Counted from the stretch's first letter, positions 1 through 9,891 are shown. The stretch: DNA of 64,000 nucleotides from Saprospiraceae bacterium (GCA_016715405.1 JADKAE010000005.1:1-64000); one strand, 5' to 3'. Made by a program: numbers and translations. Notes: generated by a model not told the origin, from the letters alone.

Positions 1-50
1 TCGTACAGTCGTACAGTCGTACAGTCGTACAGTCGTACAGTCGTACAGTC
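1..50. repeat. 8-bp tandem repeat (TCGTACAG x6)
   Basis: Six head-to-tail copies of TCGTACAG open the window and stop just before the first gene. The array may extend left of the window. It belongs with the other border repeats of 8-bp periodicity at 57.8 and 58.8 kb, which share the GTCG/CGAC core. Confidence 0.9.
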
Positions 51-60
51 AATTTTACCT

Positions 61-1330
61 ATGATAAACACGTGGCACATTTGTAGATTATTGGTAGTGT
101 GTGCTCTTTACGGGGTCGGTTGCACACCACAACTCAGCACTCGCTTTTACACCGCCGCCGACCTGGCAAGGCCTTCGTCATACGATCAGGTGAATACCCC
201 CAGCCTGGGCAAACGCGACCCGTGCAATAACTACCAGGCTTATATCCCGATACCCTCCACCTCGACCATACGCCGGTGAAATACATAAGGGTGAACGTAC
301 ACTGGATGAACTCGAGCGACAGCCTCAGCAATTACAAAGGCGAAGAGGCCGTAAAATTTACAAAAGGCCTGATGCATGCCGTCAATTACGACCTGGCAAA
401 AAACGCCAAAATGCTGCTGCCCCGCCGCAATACCACACCCCTCATCCCTACGCAATACCGGATGGTACTCGCCGGTCGCCCCGGAGACGCCGGCGATGAG
501 GGCATTTACTTCCACTACGACGACGAACTATGCTACTACGTTCACAAAGGCAAAAACGCCAACCTGTTTGACCGCAAGGTGATACAGCGTTACGGCATAC
601 AGCTCGATACCGTACTCAACATCTTCATCATGCCCCACCACCCCGATAGCGTGGTTTCGACTACCTACCAACCCGGTGGGGTGGGCGTGGCGCTGGGCGC
701 CGCCGTAAAAATTGCCGGCCCCTACGAAAACCCCAAGATGACTTTCTGGGATATCCGCGGCGTATTCAACCACGAAATCGGCCACATTTACAGCTTATCG
801 CATACCTGGGCCTACAACGACGGCTGCGACGATACCCCGCTCCACCCCCAGGACTGCTTCGGCCCCAACGACCGCCCCGGCTGCGATACGCTGATGTCTA
901 ATAATTTCATAGATTATTCCGCCGTACAAAACGCCTGGACACCTGTCAGATCGGCAAAATCCACCAGCGAATGACCGCGCTTAACACCAAAACCCGGGCA
1001 TTCCTACAACCCAACTGGTGCCAACTGCACGAAGACCGGCATATTTTCATTCGCGATACCATCACCTGGAGCGGTCACCGGGACCTCGAAGGCCACCTCA
1101 CCATCGAACCGGGCGGCCAACTCACTATACGTTGCCGCGTAGCGCTGCCGGCCGGCGCCAAAATCACCGTCAAGCCCGGCGGCGTCCTCCTACTCGACAA
1201 TTGCCGGCTCTACAATGATTGCGGCGACCAATGGCTGGGCATCGAAATCCAATCGTCGGGCAAAGTAGCCGGCAAGGTGGAAGCCACCGGCCAACCCCTT
1301 ATCGAACATGCCCTTCATGCCGTACAATAG
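61..1330 (+). pseudogene. pappalysin-like (M43) secreted metalloprotease, frame broken twice
   Basis: Secreted zinc protease of the pappalysin/cytophagalysin type. The first frame begins with a signal peptide whose lipobox-like end is YGVGC. The second frame carries the zinc site HEIGHIYSLSHTW near 771 and the segment SNNFIDYSAVQNAWTP, which matches the Met-turn region except that the usual Met is replaced. The third frame continues CQIGKIHQRM and then a beta-rich domain (HLTIEPGGQLTI, ITVKPGGVLLLDN). Reading across frames gives one continuous protein, with breaks near 237-250 and 940-950. It ends after the first strands of the beta domain, so the T9SS tail seen in the relative at 50.7-55.0 kb is missing. 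Family assignment is firm; activity is doubtful. Confidence 0.8.
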
Positions 1331-1372
1331 CCTATTATTTTCTACCTTGCGGGTGAATTGCAACGGAAAACC

Positions 1373-2994
1373 ATGAAAAAATACCTGTCCGTATTTGCGC
1401 TATTGTTTGTGCTCACCCATGTCTTTTATTTTCAAACCCGACATGCCGGATTTGTGACCGATTTTACCGGGCTGGCTGGCCGTCTGGAGGGCAGTGACTG
1501 GACCGGCATTTTTTCGAGTTTTGGGTTTCCTGCCCTGTACCCTGTCCTTTTTTCCTTTTTGTACAGTTTTTACAAATTATTTGGCGCTACCGGACTGGGC
1601 TGGTATTTGGTATTCTCCTCCATGCACGCGATCAATGCCTGGCTACTTTTTGCAGTAATATACCGGTTACTGCAATTTTTTCGTCTGGACAACGCCAAAT
1701 GGCCGGCGCTGGCCGCAGCCTTATTTTTTCTATTGTCGCCCAACCAGACCGAAGTTGTCGTGTGGCGGGTATGCTTCAATTTTTTGATGGTAAGCGCCCT
1801 GGCGCTGTCCACAATCTATGGTTTGCTGCGGTGGGCAGAACGGCGCACCCCAGGAAACCTCTACCTTGCCTTTGCCGCCTTTACATTGGGCCTTTTTACC
1901 TTCGAACTGACCTTGGTGGTTCCTTTCATCTGCGCGGCAATAGCGATTACCTTGGCTGCCGACCGTCGCGAACCCGCTCTTTTTACCGGGGCTTTGCGCA
2001 GGCTTATACTACCTCAATTAGCTTTGGTCGCCCTATATTTTATATTTACCAAATGGGCTCTGGGCGTATGGATAGGCCACTACGGCGCTGAAACACACCT
2101 GCGTTTTCCCGTAGTCGAAATGTTGGGCAATTATTTCCGCTACGGACTCAAAACACTGTTTTTTGTGCGTTTCATGGAACACCCTGCCAAGGAGGCCATC
2201 TTTACGGCCTTCAACCGTCCAGTGGTATTATATCCGGCATCGGCATTAGTAATTGCGGCATTGGCGCTTTGGGCTGCGCGATTCCGCAGGCTGTCGCCGC
2301 AATGGAAACTTGCCGGATTAATGCTCGTTTTATTCGGGCTGGCTCTTGTACCTGTAATCAACCTGTATTTCAATTATTTGCTACATACCGAAAACGATCG
2401 CTACGGCTACTTCGCTTCGATGTTTGCCGCCGGCATGCTGGCGGCACTGCTGGCTATGTTGCCGCGAAAAGCATTCTACACAGCAGCTATCGTTTATCTT
2501 ATCATATCCGGAATAGTATTGCACGGGCCGTATCGTATTGGCGCACAGGTACCTGGCTGTATCAATCGCTATTGGCTGATTTCAGGTGGTTCGACCGCCC
2601 GGAGGTGTATGTGCTCAATTTGCCCGACAACTATCAGGGCGCGCCGCTTTTCCGGGATTTCAACGAAGGAAAACATGCCCTGACAGATGCACTGCGATAC
2701 GTGCATCGCAAACCCTTCGAAGGGAAATTGTACGAAGTAGCCCAATACAACCTTGCAAAAGCTGACGACGGCATCCAGGCAAGCTGGGCCGATTCAACCA
2801 AAACGCTTGTCGTTCAGTTTGAACAATATGGCAATTGGTGGTGGCGAAAAGGCATCGGCGCCGCTGATTATGAGACGGATAAGTTTGTTTTTACCAGAAA
2901 TGACTTGCAATACACCCTTACCTTCAAACAACCCGACCCTAATGCAGCGATTATCTACCAAAAAGCCGGCAAATGGTTTGAAATAACCAAATAG
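1373..2994 (+). pseudogene. multi-spanning membrane protein, GT-C glycosyltransferase-like, one frameshift
   Basis: About 540 residues once a break near 2521-2530 is repaired. The first part holds roughly ten hydrophobic segments, beginning at MKKYLSVFALLF. The loop LSPNQTEVVVWR resembles the periplasmic loop of GT-C family glycosyltransferases and PMT-like proteins. After the break the other frame reads WLYQSLLADFRWFDRPEVYV and continues as a soluble C-terminal domain to IIYQKAGKWFEITK. A sugar-transfer role is inferred from topology only. The ATG at 1373 is preferred to a TTG 15 bases upstream. Confidence 0.6.
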
Positions 2995-3010
2995 CCAAAT
3001 AACCAGTTTT

Positions 3011-3625
3011 ATGTACGAAATCATCATCGGCAGCGTTTCGCTGAGTCTTCTCCATGCTTTGCTACCCAACCACTGGTTGCCGGTGCTGGCATTGGGGCGT
3101 TCGCAGCACTGGAGCCAGTCGAGTACCGAAAGGTTGACATTAATAGCGGGTCTGGCCCATGCGCTGAGCACCATACTCATCGGGTTGCTTATCGGATACA
3201 TAGGCCATCAGGCCGCCGCCCGCGTGGAAACCTTCACCCACCTGATTGCCCCGGCTATCTTGATCGGCATGGGCATCTTTTTATGTGGCGGCACCACCGC
3301 CACCACCACTTTCATTTTGAAGCCAAAGGGCTCGACCCCAAATGCCCAGGGTCGCCTTGTTTTTCTCTTAATGACAGCCATGTTTTTTTCGCCTTGTCTC
3401 GAAATAGAAGCCTTTTTCCTGGCAGCGGGCGCCTACGGCTGGCCGTTAGTATTCCTGATTGCTTTGCTCTATCTAATTATCTCCGTGGTGGGCATGTGGA
3501 CCTGGGTACACTGGGCTTACCCCCGGCTTTTACATCTCAATTGGCACCGGCTCGAACACAATGCAGGACTCATCACCGGCGCTATGCTTATCCTTACCGG
3601 TATATTGGGGTGGTTGTTGCATTAA
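3011..3625 (+). CDS. nickel/cobalt exporter-like membrane protein
   Basis: About 204 residues with six hydrophobic segments. Motifs HALLPNHWLPVLALG near residue 15 and AGLAHALSTILIGLLIG near residue 46 resemble the helix I and II signatures of RcnA/NicO-type exporters; FFSPCLEIEAFFLAAG follows. Residues about 91-112 of the present frame read as a low-quality Thr/Gly stretch. The overlapping frame there encodes WRHHRHHHFHFEAKGLDPK, a His-rich cytoplasmic loop typical of this family. Two compensating single-base errors, near 3283 and 3345, therefore probably hide the real loop. Starts 16 bases after the membrane protein upstream, so probably cotranscribed. Confidence 0.6.
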   Translation: MYEIIIGSVSLSLLHALLPNHWLPVLALGRSQHWSQSSTERLTLIAGLAHALSTILIGLLIGYIGHQAAARVETFTHLIAPAILIGMGIFLCGGTTATTTFILKPKGSTPNAQGRLVFLLMTAMFFSPCLEIEAFFLAAGAYGWPLVFLIALLYLIISVVGMWTWVHWAYPRLLHLNWHRLEHNAGLITGAMLILTGILGWLLH

Positions 3626-3915
3626 GGGTATAAAAACGCATCGCTATGGAGCGCTACACAGATGATGAAAAAAAATCAAATTAAATTAAAATTGAGGCAT
3701 ATTCATATTTGTATTTTATGAATATTATTATTAGCTTTGCCCTTGTAGCGTTTCGCTACGACGTCTTGAGCATCATCTACTATCAAAAAAGGCAAATTTT
3801 AAATCAGTTTGCCTGCACTTGAAAAGTTTGGTACGATATTTGAATTCTTTATAATACGACAGCAAACCAAAACTCAATCGTTTGTCGTTTAAAGAACATT
3901 ATAAACCAAAGTACT
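3626..3915. other. AT-rich intergenic region with small hairpins
   Basis: No gene is seen. It holds a perfect hairpin GTAGCG-ttt-CGCTAC near 3746 and a second dyad GGCAAA...TTTGCC near 3791-3812. A weak promoter-like TTTGG and ATATTTG lies at 3828-3844, upstream of the first ArsR gene. Confidence 0.5.
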
Positions 3916-4254
3916 ATGAGAAAGTCAAAAAACGAAACCGTCGTTCTAAAAAAAGGGAGAGGCAACATCCAACTCGACTATGCTGAATTGCGCAAAGCCG
4001 TTTTAGTGCTTCGCGCAATCAACCACAAGTTGCGTCAGCGCGTTATCGACTTATTGGAAGAACACGACAAGATGACCGTCACCGACATTTACATCAAGCT
4101 TCGCCTCGAGCAATCGGTAGCCTCCCAACATTTGGCTATTTTGCGCAGGGCGGGCGTAGTGATCACCGAGCGCCACGGGAAATTTATTTATTATTCCCTC
4201 AACAAAGATCGCCTTCAGCAGATATCCAAGCTGATTGAAGAATTGGCCGCCTAA
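3916..4254 (+). CDS. ArsR-family winged-helix regulator (copy 1)
   Basis: Transcriptional regulator of 112 residues. The helix-turn-helix core reads TDIYIKLRLEQSVASQHLAI, followed by the wing ERHGKFIYYSL. The usual ArsR metal site ELCVCD is replaced by KMTVTD and the protein has no cysteine, so classical metal sensing through helix 3 is unlikely (inference). A paralogue lies 225 bp downstream. A short GC hairpin, GCCGC-ctaaaa-GCGGC, overlaps the stop codon and may be a weak terminator. Confidence 0.85.
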   Translation: MRKSKNETVVLKKGRGNIQLDYAELRKAVLVLRAINHKLRQRVIDLLEEHDKMTVTDIYIKLRLEQSVASQHLAILRRAGVVITERHGKFIYYSLNKDRLQQISKLIEELAA

Positions 4255-4479
4255 AAGCGGCATCCCCCCCACATTGCGGATTAATAGCACTTACGTCAAC
4301 GGATTCTGCGTCGTGATGCGGAAACGTGGCAATTTTGAAAAATCCGGTAAATCACGCATATTTGTCTATGCCGTACCTGGCAAAAGGGAGGTCGGGCTGT
4401 TTCGTGCAGCCTGGCTAAGTTTGGTGCGGCTCTATGAGTAATCATGCATCTTTAGAGAAAACTCAAATTTTGGGAGACT

Positions 4480-4794
4480 ATGAGAAAGGCCAAAACTGAC
4501 CTTAACTACGAACAACTACACATGTCGTCAGAGTTGTTGCGGGCACTGGCCCACCCTCTGAGGCTTAACATTCTGGAATTTATTGACAAAAACGAAGAGA
4601 TCAATGTCAATAAAATCTATAATGCCCTCAGACTGGAGCAATCCATCACTTCGCAACACCTACGCATCTTGCGCGCGGCAGGTTTGGTAGAAACCAAACG
4701 CAGCGGCAAGTACATCCACTACAGTATCGACTACGAAAAAGTCAGGCAAACCGTAGAAGCCATCCGGCATTTTCTACGACCCAAAGAAGTATAA
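4480..4794 (+). CDS. ArsR-family winged-helix regulator (copy 2)
   Basis: Regulator of 104 residues sharing the pattern KIYNALRLEQSITSQHLRIL and wing KRSGKYIHYS with the upstream copy. It also lacks cysteines in the metal-site position (EINVNK). The start of both proteins (MRKSK, MRKAK) is alike, which suggests tandem duplication followed by divergence. It is convergent with lspA, whose stop lies 10 bp away. The signal sensed is unknown. Confidence 0.85.
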   Translation: MRKAKTDLNYEQLHMSSELLRALAHPLRLNILEFIDKNEEINVNKIYNALRLEQSITSQHLRILRAAGLVETKRSGKYIHYSIDYEKVRQTVEAIRHFLRPKEV

Positions 4795-4804
4795 GCAGTA
4801 TATT

Positions 4805-5560
4805 TTAAGCCTGGTCTTTTCCAGCATCATTGGCAGCGGCCTCGTCGCCGGCTGCCTCTCCTTCCAATGAGGTATCATCGGCAAGGCTTTCTTCTGTATG
4901 CTCAGGCTGAAGCGCAACCTGACCGGCCGCTTTTTCTTCGTCGGGATGTTTGTGTTTAAAAAAGCTGCGCTGGAACAGCAGAATATATAACACGCCTACG
5001 GTAATTGAAGAATCGGCAATATTAAAGACAGGTTTGAAAAATTGGTAGTGCTGCCCACCCAAAAGTGGGAACCAATCAGGATAGAACCCCTCCATAAGCG
5101 GAAAATAGAGCATATCCACCACCTTGCCGTGCAGGAAGCTCGAATAGCCGCCTCCTTCGGGGAAAAGTTGTGCCAGCCCACCGTGATAAGGCGATTCAGA
5201 AAAAATCATGCCGTAAAAAGCACTGTCAATGATGTTCCCTATGGCGCCCGCCAGGATGAGAGAAAAGCTGATGAGCAGGCCCAACGCGGCGCCTGAGCGC
5301 AAAAGCACCCGCAAATAATACACCAGGAAACCCACCGCGAGAATGCGAAAAAGGCTCAGGGCCAATTTGCCGTATTCGCCGCCCAGGTTAATGCCAAACG
5401 CCATCCCATTGTTTTCCACAAAGTGGATGCGCGCCCATGAAAATCCCAGGATATTGAACTCATCGCCATATTCCAGATGCGTTTTTATCCAGATCTTCAG
5501 CCACTGGTCAATGAGGAGTACCAGCGCTATTATTCCCCAAACGGCAACAGATTTTTTCAA
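4805..5560 (-). CDS. lspA: lipoprotein signal peptidase (signal peptidase II)
   Basis: Inner-membrane aspartyl protease that cleaves prolipoproteins before the lipid-modified cysteine. Seen: N-terminal membrane segment with DQWLK, the VENNGMAFG loop, and the two catalytic aspartates in GNIIDS and FNIADSSI. At 251 residues it is longer than the enterobacterial enzyme because of an insertion between the catalytic motifs and an acidic Ala/Glu/Asp tail of about 50 residues. It lies 39 bp downstream of pdxA on the same strand, so an operon is likely. Lipoproteins in this window (12.7-13.3, 14.8-15.0, 58.9 kb) would be its substrates. Confidence 0.95.
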   Translation of the reverse strand: MKKSVAVWGIIALVLLIDQWLKIWIKTHLEYGDEFNILGFSWARIHFVENNGMAFGINLGGEYGKLALSLFRILAVGFLVYYLRVLLRSGAALGLLISFSLILAGAIGNIIDSAFYGMIFSESPYHGGLAQLFPEGGGYSSFLHGKVVDMLYFPLMEGFYPDWFPLLGGQHYQFFKPVFNIADSSITVGVLYILLFQRSFFKHKHPDEEKAAGQVALQPEHTEESLADDTSLEGEAAGDEAAANDAGKDQA

Positions 5561-5599
5561 GTTGACAGTCAGTTTGTGATATAATATCTAATAAAAATG

Positions 5600-6727
5600 T
5601 TAATCGTCGCTTTCGTCGTAGTCGTCAGACGTATCCTCTTCCCCCTCCAGCAATTCTTCTTCTTCGAGCAATTCGTCTTCTCCTTCTACTCGGGGTTTGC
5701 TTCGCCTTACCAAAGCATTCTGATGCATTTCGGTATGGTTTTGGCGGTTGCGGGCAATATCGATGGCCATAAATAAGGCTTGGCGGAAAGACGAAGGATC
5801 AGCTTCGTTCTGGCCGGCAATATCATAAGCCGTGCCGTGGTCGGGCGAGGTGCGCACCGCCGAAAGCCCCGCGGTGTAATTCACCCCGCTGCCAAAAGAC
5901 AGCGCTTTGAAGGGAATCAGACCCTGATCATGGTACATGGCCAGGATACCGTTAAATTTGTTGTATTGGCCCGACCCAAAAAAGCCGTCGGCAGAAAAAG
6001 GCCCCATTACCAGGATTCCCCTTTTCTTCATTTCTACTATTGCAGGACGAATAAACTTTTCTTCTTCATCGCCAATCACGCCGTGATCGCCGGCGTGCGG
6101 GTTGAGCCCCAATACTGCGATAGTAGGCCTGTCTATGTCGAAATCAATGCGCAATGCGTCGTTCATGATCTGAATTTTGCGCATAATCAACTCTTTAGTA
6201 ATGGCACGCGCCACCTGTCCTATCGGCAGGTGGTTGGTGGCAAGCCCTACGTACATGCCGTTGCTGACCATCAGCATGAGGCTTTCCTGTGCGCCCAGCT
6301 GATGGGTGATATATTCGGTATGCCCCGGAAAAGCAAAACCGGCCTGCTGCATGGCGTGTTTATTGATGGGCGCCGTTACCAGCGCGTCGATCTGCCCTTG
6401 CTTTAGGTCCAGCACGGCGGCTTCCAATGCGCGATAAGCGTATTTTCCACCGGCCTCAGAGGGTTTGCCAAGGGTGATGTTGACATTTTCCTGCCAGCAA
6501 TTGACAATATTGATCTTGTCGGTCACCAATTGATTGACCGCTCTGATAGGCTGAAAAGGGAAGTCGACATCCACAATATTTTTGTGATACGACACCACTT
6601 TGGTGGAGCCATACACAATGGGGATGCAACTATCCAGGATTTTGGGGTGTGAAAGTGTTTTGAGGATCACTTCCAGGCCGATACCGTTCATATCGCCCAT
6701 GCTGATCCCTACTTTTATCTTATTCAT
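5600..6727 (-). CDS. pdxA: 4-hydroxythreonine-4-phosphate dehydrogenase
   Basis: Oxidises 4-phosphohydroxy-L-threonine in the DXP-dependent pyridoxal phosphate pathway. Seen: GISMGDMNGIGLEV at the N-terminus, metal-binding histidines in PGHTEYI, ATNHLPI and MYHDQG, and GLNPHAGDHG. The start MNKIKVGISMGD is chosen because it matches the family; an upstream in-frame start would add 14 unrelated residues. An acidic tail of about 40 residues (ELLEEEELLEGEEDTSDD) follows the fold, as in the downstream lspA product. Divergent from rsmA. Confidence 0.95.
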   Translation of the reverse strand: MNKIKVGISMGDMNGIGLEVILKTLSHPKILDSCIPIVYGSTKVVSYHKNIVDVDFPFQPIRAVNQLVTDKINIVNCWQENVNITLGKPSEAGGKYAYRALEAAVLDLKQGQIDALVTAPINKHAMQQAGFAFPGHTEYITHQLGAQESLMLMVSNGMYVGLATNHLPIGQVARAITKELIMRKIQIMNDALRIDFDIDRPTIAVLGLNPHAGDHGVIGDEEEKFIRPAIVEMKKRGILVMGPFSADGFFGSGQYNKFNGILAMYHDQGLIPFKALSFGSGVNYTAGLSAVRTSPDHGTAYDIAGQNEADPSSFRQALFMAIDIARNRQNHTEMHQNALVRRSKPRVEGEDELLEEEELLEGEEDTSDDYDESDD

Positions 6728-6752
6728 TACGTCGATATTTGTACTCGAAAGG

Positions 6753-6793
6753 CAAAAGTAAACAAACAATTTGGCAAAGGCTGCCTATCTTTG
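6753..6793. promoter_or_regulatory. divergent Bacteroidota -7 elements for pdxA and rsmA
   Basis: Minus strand: TACTTTTG at 6753-6760, 26 bp before the pdxA start. Plus strand: TATCTTTG at 6786-6793, 27 bp before the rsmA TTG. Both match TAnnTTTG. No convincing -33 TTG at the standard spacing is visible for either. Confidence 0.55.
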
Positions 6794-6820
6794 CACCGCT
6801 TTTTAGGTTAGAAACACATT

Positions 6821-7597
6821 TTGAAAGCAAAAAAATCATACGGCCAGCATTTTCTCATCCACGAGCAAGTGGCGCAACGCATCGCGGGAAGCCTTACCGG
6901 CGCCGGTAATTATCGCAACATTCTCGAAGTAGGCCCGGGAAAAGGTATGCTGACGAAATACCTCACGGCGCTGCCCTACGACCTCTTGGCCGTGGAGGCC
7001 GACCGCGATATGGTGGCGTACCTGCAACAGCACTACCCTGCCGTAACGGTACTGTCTGCCGATTTCCTCCAACTCGACATCACAAATTGCTTTCAAGGGG
7101 AACCTTTTGCGATTATCGGCAATTTCCCTTACAACATCTCCACACAGATTCTGTTCAAGATGCTCGACTACAGGTCGGGGGTCCCCGAATTGGTGGGTAT
7201 GTTTCAAAAAGAAGTGGCCGAACGCGTGATCGCACCCCCGGGCAGCAAAGTCTACGGCATTACCAGCGTATTGGTGCAGGCTTTTTATGAAGGCAAATAC
7301 CTATTCACGGTAGACCGCCGCAATTTTTCGCCGCCACCCAAAGTACAATCGGGTGTGATCCGACTCATACGCCGCGAACAACCTTTGGTCACCGAATCAG
7401 AAGTATTGTTTAAAAAAGTAGTCAAACAAGCATTTTCTCAACGCCGCAAAATGTTGCGAAATACGATGAAACCCTTCCTCGAAGGCGACCCCCTCCTGGA
7501 AGATCCCTTTTTTCAACAACGCCCCGAACAACTATCCGTGGCTGACTATGTGAAATTGACGGGGTGGGTCGGGGAAAGGTTTAGCGGGAAGGTTTAG
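6821..7597 (+). CDS. rsmA: 16S rRNA dimethyladenosine transferase
   Basis: SAM-dependent methylation of A1518/A1519 in the 16S rRNA 3' hairpin (RsmA/KsgA). Seen: KKSYGQHFL at the N-terminus, SAM motif EVGPGKGMLTKYL near residue 37, catalytic GNFPYNIS near residue 100, and AFSQRRKMLRN near the C-terminus. The start is a TTG, since no ATG precedes the conserved KKSYGQHFL. The final codons (RFSGKV, TAG) lie inside the TTTAG repeat block that follows, which supplies the stop codon. Confidence 0.95.
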   Translation: MKAKKSYGQHFLIHEQVAQRIAGSLTGAGNYRNILEVGPGKGMLTKYLTALPYDLLAVEADRDMVAYLQQHYPAVTVLSADFLQLDITNCFQGEPFAIIGNFPYNISTQILFKMLDYRSGVPELVGMFQKEVAERVIAPPGSKVYGITSVLVQAFYEGKYLFTVDRRNFSPPPKVQSGVIRLIRREQPLVTESEVLFKKVVKQAFSQRRKMLRNTMKPFLEGDPLLEDPFFQQRPEQLSVADYVKLTGWVGERFSGKV

Positions 7598-7710
7598 CGA
7601 TTGGGTTTAGCGATTGGGTTTAGCGATTCGGTTTAGCTAAACTGCGACTGCACCCAACCCAATCGCTAAACTGCGAATGCACTAAACCTAAATTCAGCCA
7701 ATGCACTAAA
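7579..7710. repeat. TTTAG-family tandem/inverted repeat
   Basis: Left arm: GGTTTAGCGGGAA followed by three 13-bp copies of TTTAGCGATTGGG or a close variant. The right arm carries the complement (CCCAATCGCTAAAC) and CTAAACTGCGAATGCACTAAAC-like words. The block can fold into a long imperfect hairpin between rsmA and yqeY. It shares words with the blocks at 10.8 and 32.1 kb. Confidence 0.85.
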
Positions 7711-7721
7711 CATCATAACAT

Positions 7722-8168
7722 ATGACACTCGAAGAACGCATCATGGAAGACCTCAAAGCCGCAATGAAAGCCAAAGACCAGGCTGCTATGCGCGGTATCA
7801 GAGCTATCAAGGCCGCTCTTCTGCTGGCCAAAACCGACGGTAGCGGAGACGCCATGACCCCCGAGCGGGAAATCAAAATACTGCAAAAACTGGTCAAACA
7901 GCGCAAAGAATCGCTGGAGATCTATGTGCAGCAAAACCGGGCCGACCTGGCGCAGGTAGAACAAGAAGAAATTGCAATTATAGAACAATACCTGCCCAAG
8001 CAAATGGACGAAGCCGAACTGGAAGCGGCCCTGCGCCCCATTATCCAGGAAGTAGGCGCTACCTCGGCAAAAGACATGGGCAAGGTAATGGCCGCCGCCT
8101 CTAAAGCACTGGCCGGCAAAGCCGATGGCAAGATGATCTCAGCGGTGGTGAAAAAACTCCTCGAATAG
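7722..8168 (+). CDS. yqeY: GatB/YqeY domain protein
   Basis: Protein of 148 residues matching the stand-alone YqeY family, related to the tail domain of the GatB amidotransferase subunit. Seen: an N-terminal helical domain with IRAIKAALLLAK and PEREIKILQKLVKQRKES, then the C-terminal helical domain with EQYLPKQMDEAEL, SAKDMGKVMAAAS and KADGKMISAVVKKLL. The family is thought to act near aminoacyl-tRNA or amidotransferase function; its exact role is not settled. It ends in TAG, showing that amber is an ordinary stop here. Confidence 0.9.
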   Translation: MTLEERIMEDLKAAMKAKDQAAMRGIRAIKAALLLAKTDGSGDAMTPEREIKILQKLVKQRKESLEIYVQQNRADLAQVEQEEIAIIEQYLPKQMDEAELEAALRPIIQEVGATSAKDMGKVMAAASKALAGKADGKMISAVVKKLLE

Positions 8169-8242
8169 GATTCAACCCGCCGCTTTAGCTGCGGGTCGTG
8201 GAAGCAGGAAAAGGATTCAACCCGCTGCTTTAGCTGCGGGTC
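8168..8242. repeat. two direct copies of a 30-bp hairpin repeat
   Basis: Copies at 8168-8197 and 8213-8242 differ at one position. Each contains ACCCGC...GCTTTAGC...GCGGGT, so each can form its own stem-loop. They lie between yqeY and the aldehyde dehydrogenase and may serve as termination or processing signals. Confidence 0.8.
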
Positions 8243-8269
8243 ATAGAAGATGGCAAATATCACAACATC

Positions 8270-9796
8270 ATGGATAAAAGATTCCTCAAGCAGCTGGGGC
8301 TGCGCAAACACAACGCCGGTACGTCTACCGGTATGGATTCAACCAACTCCGGCAAATACCTCCAATCCACCTCGCCCGTCGACAACGAGTGGATCGGCAG
8401 CGTGAGCAAAACCAGCCGCGAAGAATACGACAAGGTAATCCAAAAGGCCGAAGAAGCCTTCCTGGTCTGGCGCGAAATACCGGCGCCGCGCCGCGGCGAA
8501 ATCGTACGCCAATACGGCGAAGAGCTGCGCAAACACAAAGACGCGCTGGGCCGGCTGGTATCCTACGAAATGGGCAAAAGCCTGCAGGAAGGCTGGGGCG
8601 AAGTACAGGAGATGATCGACATCTGCGACTTTGCCGTGGGCCTCTCGCGACAACTCTACGGCCTCACCATGCACTCCGAGCGCCCCCACCACCGCATGTA
8701 CGAGCAGTGGCACCCCCTGGGCATCGTGGGCATTATCTCGGCGTTTAACTTCCCGGTGGCCGTGTGGTCGTGGAATGCTATGATCGCCATGGTGTGCGGC
8801 GACGTATGCGTGTGGAAACCTTCGGAAAAAGTGCCGCTCTGCGGCGTAGCTTGCCAGAATATCCTGCGCAACGTGCTAGAGGCCAACGAAGTCCCCGAAG
8901 GCGTGAGCAGTCTCATCAACGGCGACTACCGCGTGGGCGAATTTATGACCAAAGACCCGCGGGTAGCACTCGTATCGGCTACCGGCAGTACGCGCATGGG
9001 CAAGATCGTGGGCGCTACCGTGGCGGGCCGACTGGGCCGCTCGCTGCTCGAACTGGGCGGCAATAACGCCATCATTATCACCCCCAGCTCCGACCTCAAC
9101 CTGGTACTCACCGGCGCACTGTTCGGCGCCGTAGGCACTGCCGGACAGCGCTGTACCACCACCCGCCGGCTCATCATCCACGAAAGCATCTTTGAGGAGG
9201 TCAAACAAAAGCTGGCCAAGGCCTACGGCCAACTGCGCATCGGCAACCCGCTGGATGAGCATAACCACGTAGGCCCCCTCATTGACAAAGGCGCCGTGGA
9301 CAACTACCTGCACGCCCTGCGCCAGATCAAAGAACAGGGCGGTCGTATGATCGTAGAAGGCGGCGTACTCGAAGGCGAAGCTTACGCCAGCGGTTGCTAC
9401 GTAAAACCCTGCATCGCCGAGGTAGAAAACCACTAGCCCATCGTGCAGCACGAAACCTTTGCACCCATACTGTATCTAATCAAATACAAGACGATAGAAG
9501 AGGCCATCGCCCTGCAAAACGGCGTTCCTCAAGGGCTTTCATCGGCTATCATGACCAATAACCTGCGCGAAGCCGAGCGTTTCCTCTCAGTAGCAGGCTC
9601 CGACTGCGGCATCGCCAACGTGAACATCGGCACCAGCGGCGCCGAGATCGGCGGCGCCTTCGGCGGCGAAAAGGAAACCGGCGGCGGACGCGAATCCGGC
9701 TCCGATTCCTGGAAAGCCTACATGCGCCGGCAGACGAATACAATCAATTATAGCGAGCAGTTGCCGCTGGCACAGGGGATTAAGTTTGAATTGTAG
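8270..9796 (+). pseudogene. ALDH7-type aminoadipate-semialdehyde dehydrogenase, in-frame TAG
   Basis: NAD-dependent aldehyde dehydrogenase of the antiquitin (ALDH7) type, associated with lysine degradation. Seen: SAFNFPVAVWSWN, the oxyanion-hole and general-base region LELGGNNAIII, catalytic cysteine in GQRCTTTRR, and the antiquitin-type end RRQTNTINYSEQLPLAQG. The frame is interrupted only by TAG at 9434-9436 within EVENH-stop-PIVQHETFAPILY, where homologues usually have an aromatic or similar residue. Both halves are otherwise full and well conserved, together 509 codons. Either a recent nonsense change or a base error. Confidence 0.9.
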
Positions 9797-9800
9797 CCAC

Positions 9801-9888
9801 GGAAAGAGGGAGAGAGGGTGGGAGTGTGGGAGGGAGGGAAAGTTGTCGATAATCCCTCCCTCCCTCCCTCTCTCCCTCCCTCCCTCTC
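9801..9888. repeat. GGGAG/CTCCC inverted repeat between convergent genes
   Basis: A purine-rich arm (9801-9840, GGGAGAGA and GGGAGGGAGGG words) faces a pyrimidine arm (9853-9888, CCCTCCCTCC words) around a 12-nt loop. It sits between the convergent aldehyde dehydrogenase and hydrolase genes, a position suited to a bidirectional terminator. A relative lies at 46.4 kb. Confidence 0.85.
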
Positions 9889-9891
9889 AAA

